Shown: positions 14,778-23,266 of the stretch, piece after piece
Layout of the letters: each line of letters starts with the position of its first letter
How positions within the stretch are numbered: position 1 is the first letter of the stretch
From: a virus
IMG/VR virus record: IMGVR_UViG_3300048834_000646
Location: 1-52,993 of that record
Strand: one strand, 5' to 3'
Length of the DNA: 52,993 nucleotides
The notes under the pieces: model-generated
What the model saw: only the letters and a program-made list of their open reading frames with translations
Told to the model about the DNA's origin: nothing
The model's database searches: none
Made by a program: the position numbers and the translations under genes

Positions 14778-14996
14778 ATGGCCACCACCCAGCAGAGCCC
14801 GACCGCCGTACGGCGCGCCGACTGCATCCGGAAGACCACCAACAATATCGGGTGGGCGCTGATGCGCCTCTCGCCGCTGACCGGCGCGCCTGACCTCCAC
14901 GACATTCGCGCCGCGGCGAAGATCCTCGCCTGCGCGGCCGCCGACCTGGCCAAGCTCGCGCCGGATCTCCCGGCCGAGGAGCTGCCGCCATGCTGA
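14778..14996 (+). CDS. Small helical protein, function unknown
   Basis: 72 residues starting behind hairpin unit D. Helical, with paired cysteines (RRADCIRK and KILACAAADLAKL). The C-terminus (EELPPC) overlaps the next start by seven bases. No family recognised. Confidence 0.65.
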   Translation: MATTQQSPTAVRRADCIRKTTNNIGWALMRLSPLTGAPDLHDIRAAAKILACAAADLAKLAPDLPAEELPPC

Positions 14997-15307
14997 CACC
15001 TCAGGAGGCGGTCTACGCCCTGCCGGCGATCCCGGAAGCGATCCGGGACGCGTTCGCGGACTGGCAGGAGTCGGCCACGGCCGGCGTCCCCGCGGGCGAA
15101 GTCTGCGACTGGATCGACAGCCAGGTCGGCGGCGAGCCGATCGGCCTGACGCCCGACACCGACGAGTACTCGGCGTGGTGGGGTGACTTCTGGCAGCTCT
15201 TCGAGTCCTGGCTCGAGAGCGGCGACACCGAGGAAGTCTGCGACGAGTGCCGCGCGAACGGGCCCAACCGGACCTGCGCCTGCGGCTCCGCCGGGGGTGA
15301 CCGGTGA
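14990..15307 (+). CDS. Small acidic protein with cysteine-rich end
   Basis: 105 residues, very acidic and Trp-rich (WWGDFWQLFESWLES). The end carries CDECRANGPNRTCACG, a possible metal-binding knuckle. Charge and Trp content would fit a DNA-mimic or inhibitor protein, but this is speculation. Overlaps both neighbours. Confidence 0.7.
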   Translation: MLTPQEAVYALPAIPEAIRDAFADWQESATAGVPAGEVCDWIDSQVGGEPIGLTPDTDEYSAWWGDFWQLFESWLESGDTEEVCDECRANGPNRTCACGSAGGDR

Positions 15308-15597
15308 GGGCCCGCCGAGTTCCGATCGAGACGGTCCGCCCCGGCGCGGTCATCATGCCGCCGGCCCGGGAGCTGTCGCTCTGGATGCGACGCAGGGCGC
15401 GGGAGCGCGGGCTCCTCGAGCCGGCCCTGTACCTCACGGTGCGTGAGGTCGCGGAGGCGACGCCGGACCGGCGCGGCCGATGGCTGATCGTGCGGTGCGA
15501 TCACACGCCGGAGTGGCTCGGCGACTCGCGGCCGTCCGTGTTCAGCTTCAAGGCCCGCCCCGGCACACCGTGGCCGATCCTCGCGGAGGCGACCTGA
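15304..15597 (+). CDS. Small basic protein, function unknown
   Basis: 97 residues from GTG overlapping the previous stop. It has a beta-rich pattern: ETVRPGAVIMPP, YLTVREVAEATPDRRGRWLIVRCD. The spacing suggests a small PUA- or SH3-like barrel, not confirmed. Coupled to the next gene by TGATG. Confidence 0.65.
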   Translation: MRARRVPIETVRPGAVIMPPARELSLWMRRRARERGLLEPALYLTVREVAEATPDRRGRWLIVRCDHTPEWLGDSRPSVFSFKARPGTPWPILAEAT

Positions 15598-15821
15598 TGG
15601 GGCATCCGGCCACCAAGCGGCGTCGCAAGGCGGTCCCGCTGCCGCACCCTGACTATCTGCCCACCACGCCGCGCGAGCTGGCGACCGTCCGGCTGCAGGA
15701 CGCCGCGCGCTTCCGCGTCTGGTACCAGCAGCGCGGCAAGGAGCTCAGCGCCCTGTGCTCGAGGATCTGCCTGCGCGACGTGCGCGCGCTCCGCGACGCA
15801 AGCGTGGCGGTGCTGCCGTGA
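15597..15821 (+). CDS. Small basic protein, function unknown
   Basis: 74 residues, basic start (KRRRKAVPLP), then helical (RELATVRLQDAARFRVWYQQRG). TGATG coupling to the previous gene and GTGA to the next. No function recognised. Confidence 0.6.
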   Translation: MGHPATKRRRKAVPLPHPDYLPTTPRELATVRLQDAARFRVWYQQRGKELSALCSRICLRDVRALRDASVAVLP

Positions 15822-16150
15822 GTACGCGAGACATGGGCTTCGGCGCATCGCACGCCGACGGCTGCCCGCCGGGGCTGACGCCGCAGGGGATCCGATTCAA
15901 CGACGAGCTCGTGAGCGCGGATGGGATCCGCGTCACGCTGCTCTTCGAGCCGCACAACACCTCCGAGCAGATTCAGGCGGCGCGCAGCTGGTGCCGGAAT
16001 CAGTTCGACGTCGTCGGCCGTGTGGAGCTGCGCACGCTCAGCGCGGTCGAGTGGGAGTGGGAGGGATGGTACCGCCGGCACGGGCTCGACCCGGCCGCGT
16101 ATATCGCATCTGCGTCAGGCTGCACCGCGCTCGGCGGGACCGAGCCCTAA
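15818..16150 (+). CDS. Small protein, function unknown
   Basis: 110 residues from GTG (GTGA overlap); an ATG at 15833 is an alternative. It contains IRVTLLFEPHNTSEQIQAARSWC and Trp-rich EWEWEGWYRRHG, an alpha/beta pattern with no known family. Followed by a 15-base gap with a ggagag site for the next gene. Confidence 0.65.
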   Translation: MSTRDMGFGASHADGCPPGLTPQGIRFNDELVSADGIRVTLLFEPHNTSEQIQAARSWCRNQFDVVGRVELRTLSAVEWEWEGWYRRHGLDPAAYIASASGCTALGGTEP

Positions 16151-16165
16151 CCGGAGAGAATCACT

Positions 16166-16582
16166 ATGCGCCGCGTTATCAGCAACGGATCCAGTCCTGC
16201 GGATCAGGATCTACCCGCACTCTTTGACGTCCTCACGCGGGAGGTACTGGACCCCCGCTTCGAGTCCTATGGCAACTTCGTGACGCCCAACCCCTGCGAG
16301 GGCGTGTGCGTCGGGAAGGATGCCGGCGGCCGCTTTCTCTACGTCGACGGGAAGCCCTTCTATCCGGGACGCAAGGCGGTGCGCTTCTTCGGCAACTTCC
16401 TGCGGGTGGCGCATGTCTTCCAGATCGACACCGACGAGCCGGCGCTGATCAAGCAGCTCACCGAGCTGATCCGCGCCAACCAGGCGACCGAGGCGTACCA
16501 GCGTGCGCGCACGGCGTGCGGCCAGCATCTCCGGGACACCACCGTCGGTGCGCTCGAGACCGATGCCGCGGTGCCCGCCTGA
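16166..16582 (+). CDS. Small alpha/beta protein, function unknown
   Basis: 138 residues. Middle segment NFVTPNPCEGVCVGKDAGGRFLY and DGKPFYPGRKAVRFFGNF is beta-rich. The last 50 residues are helical. A ggagag site precedes the ATG. The final codons overlap the next start. Not recognised. Confidence 0.7.
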   Translation: MRRVISNGSSPADQDLPALFDVLTREVLDPRFESYGNFVTPNPCEGVCVGKDAGGRFLYVDGKPFYPGRKAVRFFGNFLRVAHVFQIDTDEPALIKQLTELIRANQATEAYQRARTACGQHLRDTTVGALETDAAVPA

Positions 16583-16827
16583 TGGCGACGCCGACCGAGG
16601 ATCTCTGCGAGCAGCTGAAGGATCTCACCGGCGCGCTGCGGGATCTCACGCGCGCGGTCGACCTGCTCGCGATCGAGCATCCCAACCGCGCCACGTCGGC
16701 CGCCATCCGATCGCGCACCGGCGCGATCGCGCTCACGCTCGAGAAGCTGCAGCGGCGGTCGCTTGATACCAGCCAGGTGCTGCGCACGCTGCAGGACGCG
16801 CGGGCGCAGGCGGGGCGGTCCCGCTGA
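16582..16827 (+). CDS. Small coiled-coil protein
   Basis: 81 residues of almost continuous helix (TEDLCEQLKDLTGALRDLTR), likely a coiled-coil dimer. Starts on the last base of the previous stop and ends on the first base of the next start. No function recognised. Confidence 0.65.
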   Translation: MATPTEDLCEQLKDLTGALRDLTRAVDLLAIEHPNRATSAAIRSRTGAIALTLEKLQRRSLDTSQVLRTLQDARAQAGRSR

Positions 16828-17009
16828 TGCGGCTTCGCTTCGTGGGGATCATTCTGCCGCGGCAGGCCGCGGCGAGCACGAGCGCCCTGGCCGATCGCCT
16901 GACGGAGTGGGGGCTCGATCAGGCCTCGCGCCTGCCGAGTACTCGGTGGATCCTCCATCGGGATCTCGGCGCGCGCACGGTGATCATGGAGGCACGCGAT
17001 GGCGAGTGA
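16827..17009 (+). CDS. Small protein, function unknown
   Basis: 60 residues with a beta-alpha-beta look (RLRFVGIILP, helix, TRWILHRDLGARTVIMEARDG). Overlaps both neighbours. Not recognised. Confidence 0.6.
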   Translation: MRLRFVGIILPRQAAASTSALADRLTEWGLDQASRLPSTRWILHRDLGARTVIMEARDGE

Positions 17010-17235
17010 GACAGCGAAGGCCGGCGCGATGAGTCGGCGCGCGGCCAAGGCGATGGCGCGGCAGCTCTTCGGCGCGAGCGCGAAGACGGGCATCTCGGTC
17101 GCGGGAGGCGATCCGATCTGCGAGATCTTCCGCACGCGCGAGGACACCGCGCAGCAGGAAGTCCTCGGCCGCGGGATGAGCTGGGCCGAGGCGATGGTCG
17201 ACGCGATCAGCAATCACCGGGAGGAGGAATCATGA
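16999..17235 (+). CDS. Small basic protein, function unknown
   Basis: 78 residues; basic helical N-terminus (MSRRAAKAMARQLF) followed by GISVAGGDPICEIF and a C-terminal helix. Its end contains the ggaggagg site for the next gene. Not recognised. Confidence 0.6.
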   Translation: MASETAKAGAMSRRAAKAMARQLFGASAKTGISVAGGDPICEIFRTREDTAQQEVLGRGMSWAEAMVDAISNHREEES

Positions 17236-17651
17236 CGGACGGCTTCGCGATCTGGAGCTGGGAGCACCGCGCGTGGTGGCGGGCCCGTCGTCAGGGCTAC
17301 ACGCTCAACCCTGCCGACGCGGGGATCTACACCTTCCAGGAGGCCGCGGAGATCGTCGTCGGCCATCGCCCTCCCGGCAGGGAAGTCGCCGTGGATCTGC
17401 ACGCCGCGCTCCGCGGCGCGCCGAGCAATCCCGCGGAGGAGAACCCCGGCCGACGGCCGCCGCTGGCGAAGGAGCGCGTCGACGCGCTGATCCGCGAGCG
17501 CGTCAGGACGAGCGGCCCCATGCTGATGCGGGAGATCGGCTACCTGTCAATCACGCGAAGCGATCTGCGGGAGGATGATGGATCCCTGTCCGCCGTCGAG
17601 GTGCTGCACGCGGATGTGATCGCGGCGCTCGATGCGCGGGAGGCATCGTGA
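17232..17651 (+). CDS. Phage conserved protein with Trp-rich N-terminus
   Basis: 139 residues. The N-terminus IWSWEHRAWWR...GYTLNPADAGIYTFQEA is a pattern seen in uncharacterised phage proteins (a W-S-x-E-H-x-x-W-W segment followed by Gly-Tyr and an AGxY block). The rest is charged and helical. Strong ggaggagg site before the ATG. Confidence 0.7.
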   Translation: MTDGFAIWSWEHRAWWRARRQGYTLNPADAGIYTFQEAAEIVVGHRPPGREVAVDLHAALRGAPSNPAEENPGRRPPLAKERVDALIRERVRTSGPMLMREIGYLSITRSDLREDDGSLSAVEVLHADVIAALDAREAS

Positions 17652-17974
17652 GCGACACGCCGATCGCGCCGCCGGCGGGCGATCTCAACTCCGAGTTCGA
17701 CTCCGAGTTCACCGCGCCCGCCGACGCGGACTTTGTCGCGCGATGGAAAATGGCCGGGGGCCGCGGGCCGAGTGTCGTGCAGGATACCAACGTGCCGCTC
17801 GTGTCGAAGAACGCGGTCGATCGGGAATATCCGCTGGTCCTGGCGCGGATCACCGAGGTGCAGCGCGAGCTCTCGATGCTGACGGCGTATCGTGAAATGA
17901 TCGAGGCGATCGCGGCCGCCGCCGGCGCTCCGCTGCCAGGTGCCGGCAGCACCAAAGCGGGAGGCACGACGTGA
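17648..17974 (+). CDS. Small acidic protein, function unknown
   Basis: 108 residues from GTG (GTGA overlap). Acidic N-terminal half (LNSEFDSEFTAPADADF) and a C-terminal helical half (residues 65-95). The duplicated SEFDSEF comes from two ctccgagttcgactccgagttc units. Not recognised. Confidence 0.65.
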   Translation: MSDTPIAPPAGDLNSEFDSEFTAPADADFVARWKMAGGRGPSVVQDTNVPLVSKNAVDREYPLVLARITEVQRELSMLTAYREMIEAIAAAAGAPLPGAGSTKAGGTT

Positions 17975-18180
17975 GCAAGCTGCCGAAGGCGCGACGGTCC
18001 AAGGCGCAGCTCGAGCGGCTGGTGGAGCTGCATCGTGTGGCGCGCGAGGTCGTCGGGATGACGCACCGCGCGCTGAAGGGCGTCGGGCCCGCTGACTATC
18101 CTGCTCTGCGCCGCAATCTCTCGGCGATGGATCAACTATCCCACACTCTCGAGGACGATGATGCACAACCCCAGCTCTGA
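17971..18180 (+). CDS. Small helical basic protein
   Basis: 69 residues from GTG (GTGA overlap); basic start (SKLPKARRSKAQLERLVEL), helical, acidic end. The tail overlaps the next gene by 23 bases. Not recognised. Confidence 0.6.
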   Translation: MSKLPKARRSKAQLERLVELHRVAREVVGMTHRALKGVGPADYPALRRNLSAMDQLSHTLEDDDAQPQL

Positions 18181-18862
18181 CGCCCCCCTGCCCGGGCTCG
18201 CGCCCGCGCCGCGCGCCGCCGAGCGCACCACGGCCACCCGCCAGCCCGAAACGGTTCTGATCGCGTGCCCGAATCACCGCCCAGGGTGGCTGACCGGCAG
18301 GTGTCGCCTCTGCGGGCCGGCCACTGGCGCATACTACGGGCTGCTGCTGGTGCCGATGGCGGCCGGCGAATTTGATCGGCTGATCGGGCCGGCCATGGCC
18401 GCGCTCGAGTCGGCCCTCGCGCGGCTCTTCAAGCTGGGCGAGGTCGACGTCCTGTCCCGGTGCCGCGCGATTCTGAAGGCCCGCGGATATCGGCCGGTGC
18501 CGCTCTCGGAGACTGGCACCGAGCAATGGCTCGCCGAGGATACCGTCCGGCTGCGCGAGGCGTGGCACTACCTGCAGCTCGGCCGACCGATCGACACGCG
18601 GGAGCTCTGCGCGATCGCGCGACGCTTTCAGGCGCGCTTTCAGGAGCAGCTCGCTCGGAGCGAGGATCAGCGCAGCAACATCCTCCGCGCCTTCGGCGAC
18701 GCGATGTACCGGCAGGGCCTCCACCAGTCTGGTGGCCGGCAGGCGGACACCTCCCTGCACGCCGCGGCGGTCAAGGATCGGATCGGCGCGGAGCTCGCGC
18801 TCGAGAAGCTGGACCGGCGAGAGCAGGAGATCCGCCGGGGAGACCGCCATGACGGAGCCTAA
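18158..18862 (+). CDS. Helical protein with cysteine motif
   Basis: 234 residues. An N-terminal CPNHRPGWLTGRCRLC segment gives Cys-His-Cys-Cys, a probable zinc site, after a disordered Ala/Pro lead. Residues 65-225 are mainly helical. The start has a cgagga-type site inside the previous gene. Function unknown; one of the larger genes of this block. Confidence 0.65.
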   Translation: MMHNPSSDAPLPGLAPAPRAAERTTATRQPETVLIACPNHRPGWLTGRCRLCGPATGAYYGLLLVPMAAGEFDRLIGPAMAALESALARLFKLGEVDVLSRCRAILKARGYRPVPLSETGTEQWLAEDTVRLREAWHYLQLGRPIDTRELCAIARRFQARFQEQLARSEDQRSNILRAFGDAMYRQGLHQSGGRQADTSLHAAAVKDRIGAELALEKLDRREQEIRRGDRHDGA

Positions 18863-19199
18863 GCCCCTGCTCGGCGAGGCCGGCCTCTACCGGCGGCGCT
18901 CGGTGCCATCGACCGCGATCCAGTGGACCGGGGACAATCGGGCGGCGATCCTTGCGCTCGAGCAGGAGGGGAAGATCCCCGCCGTTTCGTGGGAGGTCTA
19001 CGGCGTCATCGAGCGGCTGACGGTCGCCACGGTCGAGCCCGACGCGGGCTGGGTGCCGGTGCCGCTCTGGAGCTGGATCTGCATCAGCTACTCCGGCGTC
19101 GTCACCGTCGTGTCGCACGCGTCCTTCTTCGTGATCTACGAGCCGGCGGCCGCGCCGGTCCCCTCTCCATTTGCGAAGGAGGCCGCCGGTGCTGACTAG
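18849..19199 (+). CDS. Phage QWTGDN-type conserved protein
   Basis: 116 residues. YRRRSVPSTAIQWTGDN at the start and a closing FFVIYEPA match a widespread small phage family that begins K-x-R-K-x-x-V-x-x-x-A-x-Q-W and ends with F-x-x-x-Y-E. The usual central GD-Y/V-G-turn is present as WICISYSGVVTVV. Biological role is unknown although the family occurs in many unrelated phages. Confidence 0.7.
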   Translation: MTEPKPLLGEAGLYRRRSVPSTAIQWTGDNRAAILALEQEGKIPAVSWEVYGVIERLTVATVEPDAGWVPVPLWSWICISYSGVVTVVSHASFFVIYEPAAAPVPSPFAKEAAGAD

Positions 19200-19503
19200 C
19201 CAGGATCGCGCGCTCTTCCCCGGCGTGCTGAACCGACCCGAGATGTACAGCGGCGCGGACGACGAGGGCCTGATCCTCTGGGCCTTCTTCCGCTACCTGC
19301 GCCGGTCCCATCCCTTCCGCTTCGCGGAGATCCGCGCGAGCGCGAGGGGATCCCGCCGCGAGGCGTACCGCTGCACCATTTACGAGCCGGATGACGCGCG
19401 CCGCCCTTATGCCTGCGGCGAGGGCGAGGGCCCGCACCTCGCGGTGCTCGCCTGCCTGAAGGAGTTCCAGACGCGGATCAAGTCGGAAGGGGGCACGCTG
19501 TGA
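19189..19503 (+). CDS. Small protein, function unknown
   Basis: 104 residues. GTG at 19189 was chosen because a perfect aaggagg (19177-19183) lies five bases upstream. It contains PEMYSGADDEGLILWAFFRYL and basic RASARGSRREAY. Overlaps the previous gene by 11 bases and the next by 4 (GTGA). Not recognised. Confidence 0.65.
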   Translation: MLTSQDRALFPGVLNRPEMYSGADDEGLILWAFFRYLRRSHPFRFAEIRASARGSRREAYRCTIYEPDDARRPYACGEGEGPHLAVLACLKEFQTRIKSEGGTL

Positions 19504-20135
19504 GGACGACGACGCGCCCGATCAGTACCTATCCCGTTCCGGAGACGCCGTCGGCCGAGCGGCGGTACTCGCAGTTCAAGGCCTCGTGGGCGAAGGCGAC
19601 CGAGCTGCTGTATCGCGAGCTCTCGTATCTCGGCGTCACCGAGCTGATCCTCGAGATCGACGTGCATCCGTGGGATCTCCGACAGGACGGGATGCCGCGG
19701 GCCAACGCGCGGCCGCAGGGCCCGCGCGTCGTCGTCTACGCCACGCTGCCGAATCGTGATCTCCGGATCCCCTGCGACACCTTCCGCGATCACGCACACA
19801 ACCTCTACGCGATCGCGCTCACGCTCGAGAAGCTCCGCGCCATCGATCGCTACGGCGTGACCACGCAGGGCGAGCAATACCGAGGCTTCACGGCGCTGCC
19901 GGCCGTCACCTCCGTCACCACGCGCGTGGAGGCCGCCTGGGCAACGCTCGAGCGCGAGGCCGGTCGCGACGGACTCCCGATCGAGCGCGAGAAGCGAACG
20001 CGCGAGGCGATGGATATCCTCTTCCGCGACGCCACGCGTCGCGCCCACCCGGACGCCGGCGGATCGGACGAGCGGATGGCGCACGTCAACCGCGCGCGCT
20101 CCACCATTCAGGAGAGCCTGCTCCGTGACGACTGA
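19500..20135 (+). CDS. J-domain-like phage protein
   Basis: 211 residues from GTG. The C-terminal 45 residues look like the second half of a J-domain: FRDATRRAHPDAGGSDERMAHVNRA with the His-Pro-Asp triad at 183-185, which in DnaJ proteins triggers the DnaK ATPase. The N-terminal 150 residues form a separate domain (WDLRQDGMPRANARPQGPRVVVY, ALTLEKLRAIDRYGVTTQGEQY) that recurs with J-domains in actinophage-type proteins. It may recruit host DnaK to a phage complex. The N-terminal target is unknown. Confidence 0.75.
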   Translation: MRTTTRPISTYPVPETPSAERRYSQFKASWAKATELLYRELSYLGVTELILEIDVHPWDLRQDGMPRANARPQGPRVVVYATLPNRDLRIPCDTFRDHAHNLYAIALTLEKLRAIDRYGVTTQGEQYRGFTALPAVTSVTTRVEAAWATLEREAGRDGLPIEREKRTREAMDILFRDATRRAHPDAGGSDERMAHVNRARSTIQESLLRDD

Positions 20136-20391
20136 AATCAAGTGTGCCTGTTGCGGCCTGCCGTACACTGAGCACGCCCCGGAGCGGCCGGCGATCTGCC
20201 GCCGATGCTACGTCGCGGCCACGGATCTGGCCGGCACGCCGGAACGCACGCGCTGGCTCTATGACGAGTGCGAGAGTCCGGAGTGCGGCAAGCTCCTGCC
20301 GAGCGAGGCGCTGGCCTGCCCGCACTGCCTGACGCCGACCAGCCGCCGTCCCTCCTTTCTCGCGCCGCCGATCACGCGGGAGGAATCGTGA
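20125..20391 (+). CDS. Zinc-ribbon-like small protein
   Basis: 88 residues from GTG. Four cysteine pairs: C-A-C-C, C-R-R-C, C-E-S-P-E-C and C-P-H-C, indicating two zinc ribbons or one treble-clef plus ribbon. Overlaps both neighbours. Such proteins bind nucleic acid or host transcription factors; here that is inference. Confidence 0.7.
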   Translation: MTTEIKCACCGLPYTEHAPERPAICRRCYVAATDLAGTPERTRWLYDECESPECGKLLPSEALACPHCLTPTSRRPSFLAPPITREES

Positions 20392-20912
20392 GGCCGATCT
20401 CGACCGGCTTCGACGGCGAGCGGATCGTCGCGGAAGAGCAGCTCGAGTACTGCCCGCTCCCGGCCTTCGCCTACCTCGACCAGGACGGCACGCCGGTTCA
20501 GCTGATGCGCTACACCTTCACGCCGGCGGAGCGCGCGGCGATCGCGGCCGGCGACGATCTCGCGCTCTCGATGCCCGGGCTCGTCGCGCCGCACTGTCTG
20601 CGGCTCTGGGGTGAGGAGCTGGAGCGGCACGCCGGCGGGGCCGCCCCCGCGAGTCCCGCGTCGGATCCGCACGAGTTCCCGCACCTCGAGGTGGACTTGC
20701 GGCGCGTGATGGATCAGCTGCGCGGGATCCTGCCGCGCGGGATCGGATTCACGGTCATGCTCTTTCACTACGCCAAGCGGAACGGCCTCGCGTACGGCTC
20801 GACCGCGGAGCGCGAGGACGTGCTCGTGATGCTGCTGGAATTTCTCAGGAAGCAGGACGCCGCAATGCTACTCCGCGCCATGCAGCGCGCGGACCAACCC
20901 ACAGGAGGGTGA
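20388..20912 (+). CDS. Protein of unknown function
   Basis: 174 residues from GTG (GTGA overlap). The N-terminal half is beta-rich with LEYCPLPAFAYLDQDGTPVQLMRYTFTPAERAAI. The C-terminal half is helical. The start of the ggaggg site for the next gene lies at its end. Not recognised. Confidence 0.65.
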   Translation: MRPISTGFDGERIVAEEQLEYCPLPAFAYLDQDGTPVQLMRYTFTPAERAAIAAGDDLALSMPGLVAPHCLRLWGEELERHAGGAAPASPASDPHEFPHLEVDLRRVMDQLRGILPRGIGFTVMLFHYAKRNGLAYGSTAEREDVLVMLLEFLRKQDAAMLLRAMQRADQPTGG

Positions 20913-20914
20913 TG

Positions 20915-21874
20915 ATGTCAGGGACAGGGAATGCCACGCCCGAGCGCGTGGCCATCGGGAAGCTGAGCCGGGAGGCGCACCTCGATCTGCTGCGATCGAT
21001 GCTCGCCGAGTATGTCGGGCCTGACGACGCGGAGCGGATCATCAACGAGATCAAACCGCCCTTCGTCGTCCTGTACCGCAGGAAGGAGAAGGGACCAATG
21101 CCCACAGCGCTGTGCCCGGGATGCCTGGCGATCGTGCGCGACGTCGAGGGGATGCTTGCCGAGCCGATGCAAGAGTACCTCGAGTCGCACGGCCGCCTGC
21201 CCGAGTGCCAGCATCAGGCGGACGCGGCATCGGAGGCCCCGCGCGAGATCACCCCGGAGGACCTTCGGCTGGCATCGGAGTCGTGTCGCGAGGCCGGGAT
21301 CGATCTCACGCCCCTACTCCGTGCCGCGCACACGATCGAGGCCAAGGACGCGCGCATCGAGGAGCTGACGATCCATCGCGACGCGGCGCGCGACGCCTAC
21401 CTCGACGCGAGCCGCGCGCTGACGTCGGCGCGAAAGGAGCGGGACGCTGCGGTCCTCAGCCAGACCGAGGCGGAGCGGAAGCGGGACTTCTTCCTCGAGT
21501 GCAAGGAGACCGAGATCAAGGAGCTCACCGGCACCTGCCGGGAGGCCGAGGCGAAGGCGCTCGAGAGCCGCCGGCGGATCGAGGCGCTCGAGGAGGCGAT
21601 CAATTGGGCGATGGGATGCGGGACGAGAGCGCAGCCGATATTCCCGGCGGGCCCGGACGCTCGGCGGTACGAGTGGCGGGGCGCGCTGGCGGTGTTGGCG
21701 GGCATGGCGTACGACCCTGCGGTGAGCCGCTATCTGCCCACCCGGCAATTTATGGTCGAGTCGATCGACCTGGGCGAGCTCATCCGCTTCCCCGGCCTGC
21801 GCACGACGGACCGGACGCTCGATGCCGCCGGGGATGGGAACGCCATCCGCCCGACGCCGAAGGGGGATACATGA
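20915..21874 (+). CDS. Long coiled-coil protein with cysteine motif
   Basis: 319 residues from ATG 20915; GTG 20909 and ATG 20912 are in frame but sit too close to the aggagg site (20903-20908). Residues 65-95 hold CPGCLAIVRD...ECQH, a possible zinc site. Residues 130-235 are a long coiled coil. The C-terminal part (GPDARRYEWRGALAVLAGMAYD) is a small separate domain. Function unknown. Confidence 0.65.
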   Translation: MSGTGNATPERVAIGKLSREAHLDLLRSMLAEYVGPDDAERIINEIKPPFVVLYRRKEKGPMPTALCPGCLAIVRDVEGMLAEPMQEYLESHGRLPECQHQADAASEAPREITPEDLRLASESCREAGIDLTPLLRAAHTIEAKDARIEELTIHRDAARDAYLDASRALTSARKERDAAVLSQTEAERKRDFFLECKETEIKELTGTCREAEAKALESRRRIEALEEAINWAMGCGTRAQPIFPAGPDARRYEWRGALAVLAGMAYDPAVSRYLPTRQFMVESIDLGELIRFPGLRTTDRTLDAAGDGNAIRPTPKGDT

Positions 21875-22131
21875 CGCGGCGGAAGCTGATCCTCCTGATC
21901 CTGCTCTATGCCGTGGGCTTCTACGGCACCGGGGCGCTGCAGGCCTCGCGCGCCTGCCCGCGCGTCGCGCTCTTCCGCTCGCGAGAGGCGGCCGTCGCCG
22001 ATAGTCAGCTGGGCGTCCTCTTCTCCGGGCTCCTGTGGCCGGTCATCCTGCCGATTCTCGCGCTCGATGAGATCCGGGACCGCATCAATCCGGCGCTCCG
22101 GACCTGCCCCGCTGCGGACGGTGCCTCGTGA
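21871..22131 (+). CDS. Small membrane protein
   Basis: 86 residues from ATGA overlap. A first membrane helix at residues 5-22 (KLILLILLYAVGFYGTGAL) and a second near 47-64 (LGVLFSGLLWPVILPILAL), with a basic N-terminus. Possible superinfection or membrane-remodelling factor; no family recognised. Confidence 0.65.
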   Translation: MTRRKLILLILLYAVGFYGTGALQASRACPRVALFRSREAAVADSQLGVLFSGLLWPVILPILALDEIRDRINPALRTCPAADGAS

Positions 22132-22460
22132 GCGGGCGGGACGCGCTGGCCGAGGCGCTGCTGCGGGCCGGCGTGCCGGAATGGGGGAAGGCGGATCTGC
22201 GCGCCTCGTCCCCCGCGCGCTTTCCTGAGTCGGTCGCCGCGTACGCCCCGCTGATCCTTTCCGTCCTGCTGGCGGATCCGGAGATGATCTGGCGGCTGCC
22301 TCCCGGCGTGAAGCGCATGGCGCTCCGCACCTTCCTCGCGGAGGCGCTGCTGGATCCCGCCAGCTTCACCGCCAGTCCGGACGAGGCCTTCCGCGCTCGC
22401 CTGATGGCGCTCCTGGACGATCTGGCCACGGTGCGGGAGGACGACGCGGATGGCGGATGA
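22128..22460 (+). CDS. Small helical protein, function unknown
   Basis: 110 residues from GTG (GTGA overlap), entirely helical by eye (DALAEALLRAGVPEWGKADL, FLAEALLDPASFTASPDEA). Acidic end overlaps the ASCH gene by 11 bases. Not recognised. Confidence 0.6.
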   Translation: MSGRDALAEALLRAGVPEWGKADLRASSPARFPESVAAYAPLILSVLLADPEMIWRLPPGVKRMALRTFLAEALLDPASFTASPDEAFRARLMALLDDLATVREDDADGG

Positions 22461-22914
22461 GCTGCGCGCGCTTTCGATCCAGCAGCCCTGGGTGAATCAC
22501 ATCCTCTACGACGGCAAGCGCGTGGAGAATCGCAGCTGGTACACGCGCTATCGCGGTCCGCTCTTCCTGCATGCGGCCAAGACCACCGACGGCCCGCTCC
22601 CGGCGCACCGGCACGACTTCGTGCGCTCCGCCCTCTGCGGGCTGGCCACGGTGGTGGACTGCCTGCGCGCCGATCAGACGCTGGCGAAGCATCCCGCGCA
22701 GGAGCCGTGGATCTACGGGCCCTATTGCATCGTGCTGGCCAAGGTCCGCCCGATCCGCCCGATCCTCGCGCGGGGCTACCTGAGTATCTATCCCCTCGCG
22801 TCCCGGCCGTGCCCCGCCGAGGTCATCGAGGCCGCGGCGGCGGAGCTCCGCTCCTATCTCGCCCTTCCCGCAGCACCACCAACCGGAGATGATGATGCAG
22901 CAGATCCGCTATGA
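22450..22914 (+). CDS. ASCH-domain protein
   Basis: 154 residues. The start ALSIQQPW, the central GKRVENRSWYTRYRGPLFLHAAK and the later YGPYCIVLAKVRPI are the classic ASCH signature of a PUA-like RNA-binding fold. Members bind or process RNA or modified nucleosides; one bacterial member hydrolyses N4-acetylcytidine. Given the acyltransferase-containing cassette in this genome, a link with modified nucleosides is attractive but unproven. Confidence 0.85.
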   Translation: MADELRALSIQQPWVNHILYDGKRVENRSWYTRYRGPLFLHAAKTTDGPLPAHRHDFVRSALCGLATVVDCLRADQTLAKHPAQEPWIYGPYCIVLAKVRPIRPILARGYLSIYPLASRPCPAEVIEAAAAELRSYLALPAAPPTGDDDAADPL

Positions 22915-23266
22915 CGAGCAGGGCCGGCGCGATGACGAGGTGACGCGCGTGGACTCGATCGAGCAAGTACGGCAGGCGATGATCCGCGTCGGGAACCGCG
23001 AGGTGCGCCTGCATCCTCCCGGCTCCACCTTCGACGCGTGGCACAAGGGGAAGCGGTTCCGGTACCGCGTCGACGAGGACGGCAGCCTGTGGCAGGTCAC
23101 GCCGTGGCCCGAGCGGATGCTACGCACGGCGGCGGAGGTCGCGGCCGCCTCGAAGCCGAAGGAGGAGCGCATCGCCGAGCTGCGGCGCGAGATCGCCGAG
23201 CTGATGCGGGACGGATCCTCCAAGGCGCTGCTCCCCGCCCCGGTGGAGGGCACGAGCGATGAGTGA
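22895..23266 (+). CDS. Small protein, function unknown
   Basis: 123 residues. Three ATG codons stand in a row (22889, 22892, 22895); the last has the best distance from the ggag site. Beta-rich core (REVRLHPPGSTFDAWHKGKRF) and a charged C-terminal helix. Overlaps the ASCH gene. Not recognised. Confidence 0.65.
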   Translation: MQQIRYDEQGRRDDEVTRVDSIEQVRQAMIRVGNREVRLHPPGSTFDAWHKGKRFRYRVDEDGSLWQVTPWPERMLRTAAEVAAASKPKEERIAELRREIAELMRDGSSKALLPAPVEGTSDE

